NCBI GenBank assembly: GCA_014898425.1
Contig: RCSZ01000003.1
Coordinates: 2,480,001 to 2,544,000, forward strand
Origin: Botryotinia globosa
Taxonomy: Eukaryota > Ascomycota > Leotiomycetes > Helotiales > Sclerotiniaceae
DNA length: 64,000 nucleotides
Reading direction: 5' to 3'
How positions within the stretch are numbered: position 1 is the first letter of the stretch; each line of letters begins with the position of its first letter. Positions 1 to 12,284 of the stretch are shown piece after piece. The position numbers and the translations under genes were made by a program. The notes under the pieces are model-generated. The model was not told where the DNA came from. It worked only from the letters and a program-made list of their open reading frames with translations, and made no database searches.

Positions 1-824
1 ATATCTTTTATATCTATATCAATATAATTCCTTTCAAATTATATATACCAAAGCTTTAATATTAAATATATTTTTCATTTATTCAAAAATCATTCTTCTT
101 TTATTCCAATTTTTAATAATTATTCTTATAATTCAATGCACGAATCTCTTTAATAATTATTATAAACTTTTAATAAATCTTCCCTTTCTAAATTCTTTTA
201 ATTAAATTGAATTTAAATATACTTCTTATAATAAATTATAATATATTTAAATTTGAAACAATCTATCCCCAGGATTTTCTATTAATCCTAATTTGAATAA
301 TTTTAGAATATCAAAAAGTATATCAATTTTAATGAAATTTATAATTATCATCTTTATAATCATATTCAATATTTATTTTAAATTTAAATCAAAAATAATA
401 AATTTTAGAATAAGAATTAAAATTTTAAAATAGAATATATAAAATTAGGTGATTACCCTAATCTCGCTTAAATATACGATAAGCCGGGGCCTCAACTCTT
501 ATTATACTCTTTAAAACAAGAGATATTTTCGAAAAAAAATAGATTCTTTCAAGATCCTGATGATTTGATTGGTTAATTAGATCCCTGTTAAGCGAAGGCG
601 CCATGGAGTAATAGTCTAGGGGATATCATATCATATCTCACTATATTATATTATATCATTATATCCCATCATATCATATTCTCATACTATACTATAAACC
701 AACTCTCAAAACTCACATAATAAACATTACACTACATCTCACCATCTCCTTCCCCCCTCCTCCTTCTCTTCCTCCTCTCCCTTCCCCTTCTCCCCTCCTC
801 CCCCCCAACCCAGCCCAGTCCCCC
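1..824. other. AT-rich, gene-free left edge; probable decayed repeat
   Basis: Positions 1-480 are almost pure A/T with no sustained reading frame. They resemble the A/T-saturated blocks at 50.8-51.4 kb and 57.3-58.1 kb and could be a RIP-degraded repeat. A more GC-balanced stretch follows at about 450-620, with short inverted words (CGCTTAA near 469, TTAAGCG near 590). From 700 to 824 the sequence is C/T-rich on the + strand and is probably the 3' UTR of the neighbouring minus-strand gene. No gene is supported. Confidence 0.5.
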
Positions 825-3800
825 TCACATACTAGGACAATTACCATCTCCCCCTCCACCCCCCTCCCCCCCTTTCATCAAAGCCTTCATAATACTCTCC
901 AAATTCACTCCCTGCCCCCCCGCGCCCTCTCCCCCCTCCCCCAACGCCCTAACATGCGGCAACGAATCAGCAAATTCCTCCTGCGCATCCTCCCTCGCCC
1001 CATCCGGATAAAACCCCCTCCACATATCCCAAAACGACTTTTCAAAAATCTCCTCGTCAGAGGCCTCCGGATGCGCCGCGAGATACGCCAGAATCGAATT
1101 ATCCAAAGCCGAGATCTGCTTCTCGTACTCTTCCGCTTCCAACTGTGCTTGCGTTTTGACCGGCGGCGGTTCGGTACGCGTCGCGTATTCCTTGGCGCTT
1201 TCGTGTCGCCCGTCAGCGTACGTGATACCCGTGTCCCCCTCGTCCAGCGCTTCCAGGTCAGTTACCATATCCTCGTCATCCCACTAATTGGAATTGAGAT
1301 AATCAGCCATCAAATCTCAAATGTATCTTGCGGCTTCCAAAAAAGCACACAAGTAAACGGGGAACTCTCAAGCAGTCAAGAACATATTTTGAGCAAGTCT
1401 AGGGGGGAGTTCAAAAACTCACCTCACACAAAGCCTCATATCCCGCATCCCAATCAATCAGTGATCGACCTTTGGGCAGAATAATATCTCTTAGGCCTGT
1501 TCCTCCACTGGTAAGTTCTTTGGTTTCCGTGGTAGTTAGTGGTAAGCGACGGATGATGCCCTTTGGAGCCCAACTAAAACAAACACTGGTTAATTTCAGA
1601 TCTCACAAATGATATCATCACTCACGTAAGTACTAAGCGAATAGATGCCAAAACCTGTATCAAATCTTCAACTTCTTTCTTGGACATCAAACCTAATCCA
1701 ACGCTGTTCGCTATTCCATCGCCCTGTTTGACATCGGCGTTGAACAAAGTAAGGAAGGTCTCAATGTCGACGTCCCAGAAGACAGAGTGTAGCCATATCT
1801 GATCCAAAAATTGCTCGTGTTTTTTCGAAAGAGCGTCAATAGCGATGCAAAGTCTCATACCTTTGACGAGGTTCTTCATAAAAGTTGCATCCCCTGTATC
1901 TATTGACTTGAAACGTGGAAGATCCGTCTTGGGCCAGCTTGACGCATGAAGTTGGATGGAGCCACGATAAGTCGAGATGTCACGAATTCTTCCATGCGGC
2001 TGGAATCTTACACACCATTAGCATCTACGCTTGATATGGAAGTCACATAAATTACCTGAAGAGATACGGGACGGCGTCGCAATGAAGAAGATACGCACGC
2101 CATTCTTTGGCACTAATTTTCAGCCCGCCAAGTCGTAAAATATAATCACGCTGCGCAGAGAATTAGCTTTACGCCACTGTCAAAATTGTGATCAACGGCG
2201 GCCCGAGACTAAAAGTGATTCTTACCAAAGTATGCTCAGGCATGGCAAAACACATTGTGTGCAGGGCCAACTGTCGACGATTGTCGATTAGATACCCGCT
2301 AATTTCGTCGAACCGAGGACATGGCGGTAAATCTTCATCTATGAATTCAGAGAGGGAGTCAACTTGTGGTTTTCCTTCCTGCTTGCGCCTTGGCCCTCGG
2401 AACGTACGAGCCTTTCGCACAACGGCGGCTGGGGCGGTTGGGACCCTTCTTCGCTTGCGAGGGGGCTCTGAACTATCCATTGTCTCCGATCTCAGCATGG
2501 TGTGTTGATTATTGTTTGGTATGCCCTCAAACTCGGTGAACGGATCCCGGGTATCAGCGAATCGCGTACCATCTTCCTTGAGATCAGTCTTTGTACCTGT
2601 GACCTTTTTGTATTTCACAGTTTCGGTTCCATATCTGTTGATCTCAGCTTTCCACTCACATTAACGACTTTGGAGGAAAAGTAAATGGGACTCACTTCCT
2701 AACAAAATATTCGAATCTGCTTTTGCTTCCCATATCCACTAAAATGTGTCAACATGTTGACGATTTATCAACCCTTCAAGGGGACCGAGCCATGTAATTC
2801 CAAGGGAAGAAAGGCAAATCCCGAAACACGTAGTTCACTGTATAGCGATGAATAAAAAGCGGCGCAGTACTTACTATACCATGAAATAGAAACAGGCCAA
2901 TATATAGCTGTATAAAAGTCCTATATGGTTCGATACTAAATCAGCACTGCCAAAGTACATCGTGGATCATTGAATGCGGGAAGAAACAGCTCGAAGGGAT
3001 ATAGTAATCACCGGAGGTTTGTTGAGTAGGACCGGATTCCCTTCATTACCATGAGTGCCGGCATTGTTGATATCACTACTTGGAGTAAGACGAAAGGAAT
3101 GATTATTGTCAGTAGCTGTTGCTTACTTAAACATAACTCCCCCCTCTACGATGAGTTAGCGTGATGTGATAATGGCCATTGAAATATACTTTTTGGCCAG
3201 GAACTATACAGCCCAGCATTTGATTGCATGGGAATATGAAATATGCTTACCCAAATCGAGCAGCGAATCATCTTGTGCATCACGAAGAGTTCGTGTAGTC
3301 CCGCCATATACCTGAATCGAAATGAATTAATATATTTGCTGATCTTTCCCTCGGCTAGGAATCCACCTACACTCTGCTCCATCTAGAAGCAAATGATAAC
3401 ACATCAGTATTCGATAGCGACTAGCATTCAGAAAACACTCACCGATATCCCCCTAGAGCAATTAGTCAGAGGTCAAAGTGAGTAATGATTTACTTACATT
3501 TCCGAAATTACTTCCCGATGAAAATATATCTCGGTGCCATTATGGTTGGGCAAGTAGGCTTTGTACGTTTGCTGAAAAAGGGCATGCTATACTAAGTTAG
3601 AGCAAGACGAAAGACTTCCACATCGAGGCTTTAAAAAAAAATAAGCGTACACCAAGCTCATGTATGATAGTCTTTGCAACTTCTCCTTGAACCATACGTC
3701 TTTCTGCAGTGTTCAATTTTTCGACCGTTCCAGGAAGCAAAGCTGCGAGGGCATGGAAACTAATGGTTACAACAGAAATCTTGCTTATTTCGCTGGTCAA

Positions 3801-4712
3801 CGTTTGTCCAGCAATACTTCCAAGCTTGTGATCTACTGCTAGAACACCGTTTGCTGGATCGGTATAAGAGCTTGTTAGGCGGAAATATATATTCTTAGAA
3901 TGGCTCAATATTTTGTCTCGGACGTTTCTTCTACCTGCTTCAGCTCCACATACTAGAGGATCTCTAGTATTGAATCGTTTCCAGCCTGAACGTGGAGTCA
4001 TCAAGGAAAAGGGAACCTCCGACTGTGGAATGTCAGTCCACTCGGCGGCAAGCAGACCATCAAACCTATACATGCAAACTTAATCGTGAACTACACAGAA
4101 CTGGGTGTATAATTACCATGGCCACAGATCCGCATGCGAGATATACAAGCTTGCTATTCGAATGGATGGAAGTATGGCTTCCCACGCAGTATCGTCCGTA
4201 CCCTGCCGTCATCATCAGAACCCACCAATTGCACCCGCCATAGGAAGTCTTTCACTTACAGCATTCCAGTACCCATCCAAGTCTCCTCCCAAAGGAAAGT
4301 CGGCTATGTGTTTTGGCAACGGGTAATCCCACTTTTTTCTTTGCATTACGGGATGGATGGTAATGTCAGTATTTGGGTTAATCGCAGTTTCGTCTTCATA
4401 GATGTGGTAAAGTGGTGCCAAGGCATCCAAACTCTCCAACTCTGCAACGGTGAAATCTGGAGGCAGAACATGTTAGCAACGATCTGCAATCTATAATGAG
4501 ATTTACACACTTCCATAGTAAAGTCTCTGTAGCCAGCGCACATCATCCGCGAATTTTCTCTCATGATCGGTAGAATGCGGTTTCAAAGTTACTGGCGTGA
4601 GGCCGCTCTTCAATGGTATAATACCTTGAAGTTCCGGCTCGGCGAGATGGCCGTATATGTCCGCAAGCTCAGTACGAGGTATTTGCGGTCGCCAGCATGG
4701 ACGAGGAGGCAT
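825..4712 (-). CDS. Zincin-like protein with HExxH motif, many exons
   Basis: I do not recognise a named gene. Supported exons (minus strand): 4712-4511, 4456-4260, 4202-4117, 4065-3651, 3586-3498, 3452-3443, 3382-about 3310 or 3252, then after an unresolved middle (2.7-3.3 kb) about 2664-2226, 2150-2056, 2006-1626, 1573-1423 and 1283-825. All joins outside the middle keep frame. Splicing 3651 to 3586 creates HELGHALF at about residue 297, and about 27 residues later comes EMGISMEQSVGG, the arrangement HExxH...E expected of a zinc metallopeptidase fold. The C-terminal third has a basic RKRRR stretch, then helical segments, and ends in an acidic/Gly-rich tail. Codons just before ATG 4712 read LALLLN in frame after a possible acceptor near 4735, so an upstream exon with a leader may exist. 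Peptidase activity is inference; such fungal proteins are often uncharacterised. Confidence 0.7.
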
Positions 4713-5044
4713 GTTCAATAGCAGGGCAAGGACTGTTCGTGAGAAATGTTCAATCTAGTTTAGCTACCTCGCCGATGAATATAATCGGACGCACACTACG
4801 AAAACATTTGCTGTCGCTGTAGAGAGAGAATTGACGACTGTCATTCCAACCAGCACAAAGAAACAAAGAAAGCATACAACCAATGGTTGAAATAAATATA
4901 CAACAAGGATCAAAGACGAATTCGGCCAATGACTACAAGTCCTTTCAAGGATTGATTGCACCTAAAAAATCTCTTCGGTAAAAATTACATATTGTGAAAA
5001 TATGCCAGAATTTTAAAGACCGCATGGAATAGATTGAAAAGGCA
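4713..5044. other. Intergenic between two minus-strand genes
   Basis: On the minus strand, 4764-4961 stays open and encodes a hydrophobic stretch, but it has no ATG at its start and no phase-compatible donor that I could find to join it to the exon at 4712. It might hold an upstream leader exon of the zincin-like gene; otherwise I see nothing. Confidence 0.4.
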
Positions 5045-6103
5045 TCACATCAAAACTAAGCTCTCGCCATTTCCCACTTCCCAGAACTTAATATCTCCTA
5101 CCTTTTCGACATCACCACTCTCTCCATTCTCCTCAGCTTCTCTCTCCAAGGCTTCCTTCAGCGTCACTGTTTTACGATTCAAAAACCAGCTCACAATACC
5201 TCCACCCACCTTGACCTCATCATGCGTGCCAACCCAAAATTTCGCATTCAACAACCTCTGAACCTTCAATCCATTATGTGCCCCTTTATTCAATTGTGCT
5301 CGAGGTAACGAAATGTCCTGTAATCCATGTAGTAAAGCGAGGGTTCGGATAGGCGGTAGAGCATTGCCCACCAGTGTAAGATCTCCAGGATCGATTCCAT
5401 GAGGTGTATATATCACAGCTTCAGGTATATTCTCATTTGCACCTCCATCCGAAATATTTCTCTCCGCAAAGTTCGAGAATGTAATCATGATAGCAGAATG
5501 GTAATACAGTAAATCCACACCCGCTTTCGCAACCCTCGATATACCCACCCAATCTGGTAAATGTTCTGTCGAAGATTCTCTCCAATCCCCATCAAACCTA
5601 AAAATTTCGTCCACATGGTCAAAATGCGCCCACGACGATATCGCCGCCGCAGCCTTCGAAGTTGCAAATACCGGAACCGCATTTGGAATTTCGAGTAAAG
5701 TTTCCTTGTGCATATGGTCTGTGAATTCATGGCTCACTACTACTGCATCGATCCAGCTTCCATCACCTGCGATTTCTTTTGCAAGTGCAACTTCCTCGAT
5801 ACTCTTGATAAACTCTTCAATCTCTGCGATGCTTTGCACTGCGCTGGGATTGGCATGCCATTGTTGGCTGAAGAAGGCAGCAACATCACTTTGACCACCG
5901 CGTAGCCATGGATCAATCAACATGTGATAATACGCTTTACTGAACGAGTTTTCAGCTCCTTCAGGGCAGGGTATCGAAAGAAGCCATGTAGTGTCTGCAT
6001 TCAGATGAGTGATGAGGGGTCGCGAAGTATTGAGAGTATTGCGGATAGACTCGTTGGGAGTGGCTTGAAGTAGCGCGGAAATTAAATTTATGGGTTGATC
6101 CAT
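5045..6103 (-). CDS. Metallo-beta-lactamase-fold protein
   Basis: Single-exon ORF of 352 aa starting at ATG 6103 (codons before it are non-ATG) and ending in TGA at 5045. The motif VVVSHEFTDH at residues 121-130 matches the HxxxDH metal-binding signature of metallo-beta-lactamase-fold hydrolases of the UlaG-like/fungal group. The N-terminal part carries ADTTWLLSI and HMLIDPWLRGG, the usual strand plus Asp turn before the metal motif. Later histidines (YYHSAIM, YTPHGI, LLHGL) are candidates for the remaining ligands. No signal peptide or membrane segment is evident, so it is probably cytosolic. Substrate unknown. The next gene downstream on the same strand starts 333 nt away, so each is probably transcribed separately. 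Confidence 0.85.
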   Translation of the reverse strand: MDQPINLISALLQATPNESIRNTLNTSRPLITHLNADTTWLLSIPCPEGAENSFSKAYYHMLIDPWLRGGQSDVAAFFSQQWHANPSAVQSIAEIEEFIKSIEEVALAKEIAGDGSWIDAVVVSHEFTDHMHKETLLEIPNAVPVFATSKAAAAISSWAHFDHVDEIFRFDGDWRESSTEHLPDWVGISRVAKAGVDLLYYHSAIMITFSNFAERNISDGGANENIPEAVIYTPHGIDPGDLTLVGNALPPIRTLALLHGLQDISLPRAQLNKGAHNGLKVQRLLNAKFWVGTHDEVKVGGGIVSWFLNRKTVTLKEALEREAEENGESGDVEKVGDIKFWEVGNGESLVLM

Positions 6104-7485
6104 TTTCACTGTACTGGAAGATTATTAGTATGCAGGTGTACGAGAAGAAGTAGTTTAGAGGTGGAGTTAGAAAAAAGGTTTACAGCTACCTAGGTAGGTT
6201 ACATTGTGGTCGAGGCGGAGGGAACACATGAGGAAGTTACGGGGTTTCAATGACGTCTGGAATGCTAACAACATAACTGGTCCGAGCTCACCGGGTTCCC
6301 AGGATTAGATGGATGGTATACCTAGGTAGGTATCAAACACCCAAAATCATCTACTCCTACCAAAGGAATTCAAATTCAAATTGATTGATTTCCACTGCCT
6401 TCAAATTTCGCCTTCTCAAGTACGACTATCATAGCTTTAACTCCTCAATCCGTGATTTATTAGATCGAATTACCACTCACATATCACATCACATCACAAA
6501 TCACATGCACAGCCTCAAAAACCCCAAGTCTTCTTTCAAAAGATGCTGTTTCTGTTTTCACTCTCAATTATTACAAATGATTTACCCAGGGTTCATATCC
6601 CCCACCCAATCCACCACCATCTTTCCCCCTTTCTCTCACCTCACTTTTCTCTCACTCCTCTTCCCTACTGCCCTCAAACCCCTCGCCTTTCCTCCATCAC
6701 AACGTCTCGCTTCTCGCTTCCCAAGTCTCAAATCCATCCCCCTCCACACGCATGCTCCACCTCTCATTCCACCTTCAATGTTGTAGACCCGCCAAATCTA
6801 GCAGTAATCTCCATCCATGAATCAAGCACGCGCGTATTTCTTCTCTCAAAAGGAACCCATTATTCGAGACTCCACTACCCACCATCACACCACCCAATAA
6901 GATATCCCTCTCCCCTTTCTCATCTCATTCCCCACACCACCAAATTAATAGAGAAGAGAAGGCAAAAAAAAAAGCGAAACAACAACTTTAAAAAGCTAAA
7001 GGTAAGAGAAAAATAAACCATTCGACTACTCTTCACAATCAGACAACACAAATGCTACTCAATTCAACTCCCCAGACCCCAAGATATAATCTTATCCACA
7101 GCGAAAGCAAAAATAAAAGCGAGTCAAATATCTCGTCCATCAATGATGAGACTCGCGATCCACAAGTCCAGGTCCAGGTCCAGGTCCAGGTTGAAATCGA
7201 GTTGAGCGCGAGAAGATATAACAAGCGAACCATATGATGAAATGCAAGAGAACGCCTGCCCCACACTCCACCTCCAACCTCCCGCACCAAAATCCAGCAG
7301 GCCCGCCAAGCCGTTCTAGAGAAATGAAAGCAAAGCTTGCTGTCAATCAGACCAAAAGCTGAATCGCAAGTTCCCGGTGCTTTCGCTGAAAGCTTATGCA
7401 TAAATCCAGAATTGAACAAAGTTTTTCTATCGTGTATGTGTCGAAGTGATGTCATTTAAAAAGAATCATCATCTCCAAACGACTT
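6104..7485. other. Intergenic, CT-rich, no supported gene
   Basis: This is the upstream region of the metallo-beta-lactamase-fold gene and the downstream region of the kinase gene. It is C/A-rich at 6380-6930. Overlapping open frames here (6385-6786, 6543-7016) are compositional: Ser/Pro/His-rich, without family resemblance. A short CCAGGT repeat lies at 7166-7191. Confidence 0.5.
7166..7191. repeat. Hexanucleotide microsatellite (CCAGGT)n
   Basis: About four tandem copies of CCAGGT in the 3' flank of the kinase gene. Confidence 0.85.
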
Positions 7486-10400
7486 TCACTCCCCACGAGC
7501 CTTTCCCCGTCTGCGGAAAAAGTCCATGACCTTTCTAGCTGCACCACTACTACCACCATGATCATTGTGTGCATGCTCTTGATCATAAGCATCGGCAAAC
7601 TTGCGGTTATTCTTCTGTAGTACGCCTCTGCCATTATTGCGTCCTGACGGTCGTCGCGAGTCTTCATACGAGTTGTTATTGTCATGCTGATATGGACCGC
7701 GTCGACTTTGCCCAAATGAAGATTCAGAATCAGTCGTCAGTGCAGATTCATCTTGGCGGAAGTTTGCAGGTGGCAAGAATTGTGGTGGGCCACCCATCCT
7801 AGAATCTGGATTCTGCTGTTGTGGTTGAGCAAAACGTTGTCTTTCTTGCTGTGCCGGGCTAGCGCGGTTTTGATCATATGCCGCATCCGCATGCTGATAT
7901 TCAGCTGTGCTTCCACCAACGTTTCTGTTGTCCTGCGACGCGTCAAGATGATTACCTTGCATTTCAGGATATGGCTCATAGTGACCATCGGTTGGAGTGC
8001 TAGCAGGTGGGGTATTTGGGTCTTTACCGATACCAATGGATTTTAAAGAGAATGATGCCGGGAGAAGCGAAAATCTTCTGGAAGCTTTCTCCTGAGAACC
8101 TGTCGTGGATCGCCCAGCTATACTTCCACTCCTCTTCTTGCCAAACCCAAACGATATGGAGCGTCGAGAGTCTATCGACTGCCTCGAGTCATCGGTGTTT
8201 ATGATGTTGGCATTTGACATGCTGACGGGAGGATATGACTTCTTTGGTTTTTCCGAAGATTTCTCCGCGTGCGATTTGCCACCAAAAAGCGAATTCGTTC
8301 TGCTAAATATGCCACCGATCGTGTTTGATCTCTTGTGAGTCTTGCTACCCTCAGATGGCACACTTGCAGTTCCTGCTGGAAGTCCTGCGACTCTCGCGAA
8401 TTTTGGAGCGATAGGTTGAGAAGTTGATTGGGGAGGGTATTCAAAGGTTTGTTCGCCTTGAATCACAGGAGGGGATATATTGTAACTATTCGAGCTCTTT
8501 GGTTGAGGTTGAGACATGCGGCCATGGGCATTGGTTCCAGCGACGGTTGGTGCTACAGGTTGGCTGTAAGATCCGCGGGTGGGGAAGCCCATCGATCCAG
8601 ATCTATTAGAAGTCATGGAACCACCGGTCGTTGGTCTTGCGATTGATGGCTGGCCCGTCACTGGGGTCGTATAGTTGATGTCTGAAGCTGCGCGGTGATC
8701 CCGAGTCGGTCGAGGAGGTGGAACCATACCTTGTTGTCGCTGTGAGCTTCCCGTTCGTCTTGCCGCGGCTGCATGTTGGGCTTCTCTGGTCATTGAAGGA
8801 TCCTGAGGCGATGACTGATCTCCGGCAGGGACATTTCTTCTCGAACCTTGAGCTCCCGAAATCTCGACGGGGCCTTGGCTGCCCGCACGAGCGCGCGTTC
8901 TCGAACCAGATTGAGCACCGGACGAGTTGGTAGCAGGCTCGCCCCTTTGTGTTTGTGATCTTGGAGCCACGTACTCGACCTGCACAGTTCGTCTCTTGTT
9001 GTCCTTTGAAGTTTTGGGAGGGGCCTCTTCCCCATCTTGATCCACATGCCCATGTTTCCTGCTGAGATCCCCAACGGCTGCGGGTGCCTTTTGGGATTTG
9101 GGTTCCCGAACCGAAGCACTTCGAGCAAGCAGAGGAGCTTCTTGAGGCTCATCAGACGGCACTGTCGTATTGGCAATCTCGACAGTAGTAGTGGTGCTGC
9201 TAGTAATGAAGCCAACGACATGCGCATATTCGCTCAACCAACTGTGACGGGCAACTTCAAATAGATCTGCACGCTTGCGTGGGTCTGGGACGAGAATACG
9301 TCGGAGAAGGTCTCGAGCGTGCGGCGTCACATATTCTGGAAAGGTAAGAGGTGTCGAAACTATATATTTGTAGAGAAGGTTAATGTTGTCGCCCTCAGGA
9401 TTGGCTGGATCATCATCGAAAGGTAAATATCCTGCCAGCATAGCATACTGAATTCATGTTAGTGGTGCAACTCTCAAGCGGTGCCAAAATCACGACGTAC
9501 CAAGATGACTCCGCAACTCCACACATCGACCTTGCGGCCGGTGTATAGCGAATCGCTCACGACCAATTCTGGAGCTGCATAGCACGGACTGCCACAACTT
9601 GTCTGCATCAAATCTCCTCTCCGCGAGCCGCCAGGTAAAATCTTATCCAACTCCATACGCTTGACGTAGTCACGACTCGTCAAGTTGTACTCGATTTCGT
9701 CTCCAAGCTCATCGTCTGGGTTAAAGGTATTCGCAAAACCAAAATCCGTAATGATAATGTTGCGGTTGCGATCCAGCAGAAGGTTCTCCAGCTTCAAATC
9801 TCGGTGGACAATTCCCTTCTTGTGTAGATATCCAACGCCCGAAACCAATTGAGCAAACAGGCGGCGAGCAGCGTTATCCTTGAGGTATCGGTGGTTGAGA
9901 ATGTAGTCAAAGAGTTCTCCCCCTGAAGCATACTCCAGAATGATACCAATTTGCTTTTCCGTCTCCACCATCTCGTGTAATTGAACAATGTTGGGATGGG
10001 ATATCTCTCGAAGAATGGCGATTTCTCTGTAGATCTTGGCAAGTCTCGTAGGGTTCGTTCCCACACTATCGCGGCGTATAAGTTTGATAGCGACCTAGGA
10101 GAATAACATGAGCATAGAATCACATCAATATTCAGTTGGAGACTTACTTGAGTGCCACCTGCTTGTTTCCAGCCCATTTTCACCTTGCCGAATTCTCCCT
10201 CTCCCAGAGTGTTGCCCAGATAGTACTCACCGAATTTGCTGTTCTTTTCACGCTTCCCAGAGTTTGCTGAGTGATCATGGCGAGATCGCTGCTGCCGAGG
10301 AGCTTCTTCCACCACTGGAGGAGCTGCAACGGCATTAGGTACGGCCTCAGCCATTCGTTCCCTCTCTCGCTCCAAATCCACCTTGGGATCGCTCACCACC

Positions 10401-11194
10401 ACACGATTCAACACCTCACTTGCCTCGTGGGACAGCCCAGCAGGTGAATTGGTACCCGCCGGATGTGATCTATTTTGTGCATGAGAAGGTGGAGCCGCTC
10501 TCTGTTCACGACTTCCACTCGGTCGGTGCGGTAAAGCTTCAGGTGACTGTTGAGCTCTGCGTCTGGCTCGCGTTGCCGCCGTGGCAGCCGCGGTGGCATC
10601 CTCACTGCTCGTTCCATTGGGTTGTATATTCCTCCTCTCATGATACTGGTTCTCCTGTGACTGTGCCCGACGTGGAGAGTCTCTCGCCCGCGGCTCGTCC
10701 GGATGTTCACCTCGTCTCGAGCTCGAGCTACGATTCGTGGCCGAAGTTGCAGCCGCTACGGCGGTACTCGGTCTGTTGGAAGAAGATCTTTCCGAGACCA
10801 TTGGGGGCACACCTCGTTGATGATCGCCCGGAGCCATTGGAGCAAAACTCGAAGGGGATGTGGTGGTGGTGGTGGTGGTGGTGGTGGGGGATATTTGATG
10901 CGAGGGATTATTACTGCGAGGATTTATTGGAGCTGAGTTTGTGGTTACCGAAGGTGAGGTGTACTGGGGTTGGGGAGGAGTGTTTGTAGATGCGCCATTG
11001 CCGCTCGGCCTTCGAGATGGTTTTCTGGCAGAGGAGGGAGATGCGTTGGTGGTGGTTTGATTATAGTAAGGGTCTCGCGATGGTTGTGAGCCCGAAGTGT
11101 AAGGTCTCCCCGTGGATGATGGTGCTGCCACTGGAGATTGCGATCCTATTGATGTTGGTTGATGAGGGGCGGTCTGCAAAGCGGCTGAAGACAT
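7486..11194 (-). CDS. KIN4: KIN4/KfsA-type serine/threonine protein kinase
   Basis: Three exons (11194-10148, 10094-9501, 9447-7486) give 1200 aa. A Ser/Pro/Thr-rich N-terminus precedes the kinase domain at about 320-620: GEGEFGKV glycine loop, VAIKLIRRD lysine (about 352), HRDLKLEN catalytic loop (about 446), DFGFAN (about 466), then a long insert before SCGSPCYAAPE, and DVWSCGVIL. The EFGKVKMGW loop and the insert between DFG and the activation-loop SCGSPCY match the Kin4/Frk1 group (S. cerevisiae Kin4, spindle-position checkpoint; A. nidulans KfsA, septation). The C-terminal 580 residues are low-complexity, rich in Ser/Gln/Asn and basic, and presumably regulatory. The N-terminus encodes a pure Thr run from an ACC repeat (10861-10890), a likely length-variable site. 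ATG 11194 is the first ATG in frame; a 5'UTR intron is possible. The promoter side is a 7 kb repeat-rich tract. Confidence 0.92.
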
Positions 11195-11781
11195 ATCTTT
11201 GTAAATGTTGCGCACTGTTGTCAATCGCAGATTGGGTGTCTAGCAAGCGGCAATTACCACAACCGTTGCTGAGGCACGATTCAGAAGGTGCTCTTATGAT
11301 TGCGAGGTTTTCGCCGGTCTATCACCTATTTTCCACCAACTAACATCATGGGAGGGGGGAGGATCGAGGGAAATTAATTGGCACCTTTTCGACCAGGGGG
11401 GTAATGGGAGCGTTGGCGATAACAATTATCAATCAGAGGATTGTTGGATTTTTTTTTTGATTTTTTTTAAAGTTTCGAGGAATTTTCAAAAAGAGTGTCG
11501 CGGCTGGCGCTGGATTTGGGCGAGTATTATGTTAGAATAGATATCGTAGCTCCCTAACAGAAAAGAAGGCGGTCGAGAAATATGGGCTCTGGCGGGAACG
11601 GCTCCTTTAGTTAGTGTCGACCCTCTCTTTTTTTTTTCTCTTTGGTCCTTGGTCCTTGGTGTGAATGTATGAAGGAGTAAGTGTGAATTGAGTGTACAGT
11701 ATATGTGTGTATGTGAAAGTCTATGTGCGGTTGTTGGCGGATCAATCGAACCCAAAGTTGCTTTGCTTTGATTTGATTGAT

Positions 11782-11823
11782 TGACTGACTGACTGACTGA
11801 CTGACTGACTGACTGACTGACTG
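11782..11823. repeat. Tetranucleotide microsatellite (TGAC)n
   Basis: About ten uninterrupted copies of TGAC, flanked by TGAT variants, in the kinase upstream region. Confidence 0.9.
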
Positions 11824-12109
11824 ATTGATTATAATTCGTAGTCGTAGTAGTAGGTAGAGAGCGTAGGTAATTAATTAAATGTGGGTGGCTGGGGAGAAAG
11901 TAAAGCAAGACCCCCAAGATTGGAAATTGAAATTTGAAATTTGAGATTTGAGATTGAGATGAATCGAATTGAGTTTTTTGTTTTGGATTTTGGATTTGTG
12001 TTTTTGGATTTGGATTTGTTTTTCGGTCGAATCTCGATGTAGGTAGGTAGGAAGTATGGAATGAGTACCCTTCTTCTATTCTACTTCTTCTGTTCTACCT
12101 CTTTGGTTG

Positions 12110-12189
12110 GGTGAGAGAGAGAGAGAGAGGGAGAGAGGGAGGAAGCAAAGGTAGAGAGGTAGGTAGGTAGGTAGGTAGGTAGGTAGGTA
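12110..12189. repeat. GA-rich run followed by (AGGT)n microsatellite
   Basis: A GAGAGA run at 12113-12140, then about eight copies of AGGT at 12157-12189. Confidence 0.9.
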
Positions 12190-12236
12190 CCTGGGTAAGG
12201 TCGGTAAGGTGAATTGGGCGAATTGGGCGAGATGGT

Positions 12237-12284
12237 AAAATGCAAAATGCAAAATGCAAAATGCAAAATGCAAAATGCAAAATG
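12237..12284. repeat. Heptanucleotide repeat (AAAATGC)n
   Basis: Six to seven tandem copies of AAAATGC. All frames stay open on the minus strand only because of the repeat. Confidence 0.9.

Noticed and set aside
1..480. Telomeric or subtelomeric end
   Set aside because: No TTAGGG/CCCTAA arrays; the AT-rich block is better explained as a decayed repeat.
4764..4961. Hydrophobic minus-strand ORF upstream of the zincin-like gene
   Set aside because: No ATG start and no donor giving the right phase to the exon at 4712; kept only as a possible leader region.
6385..7016. Overlapping plus-strand ORFs of 133 and 157 codons
   Set aside because: Two overlapping frames in C/T-rich DNA, His/Ser/Pro-rich, with no family resemblance.
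10420..10989. 189-codon plus-strand ORF
   Set aside because: Antisense shadow of the Ser/Pro-rich N-terminus of the kinase; contains a run of Trp produced by the coding microsatellite.
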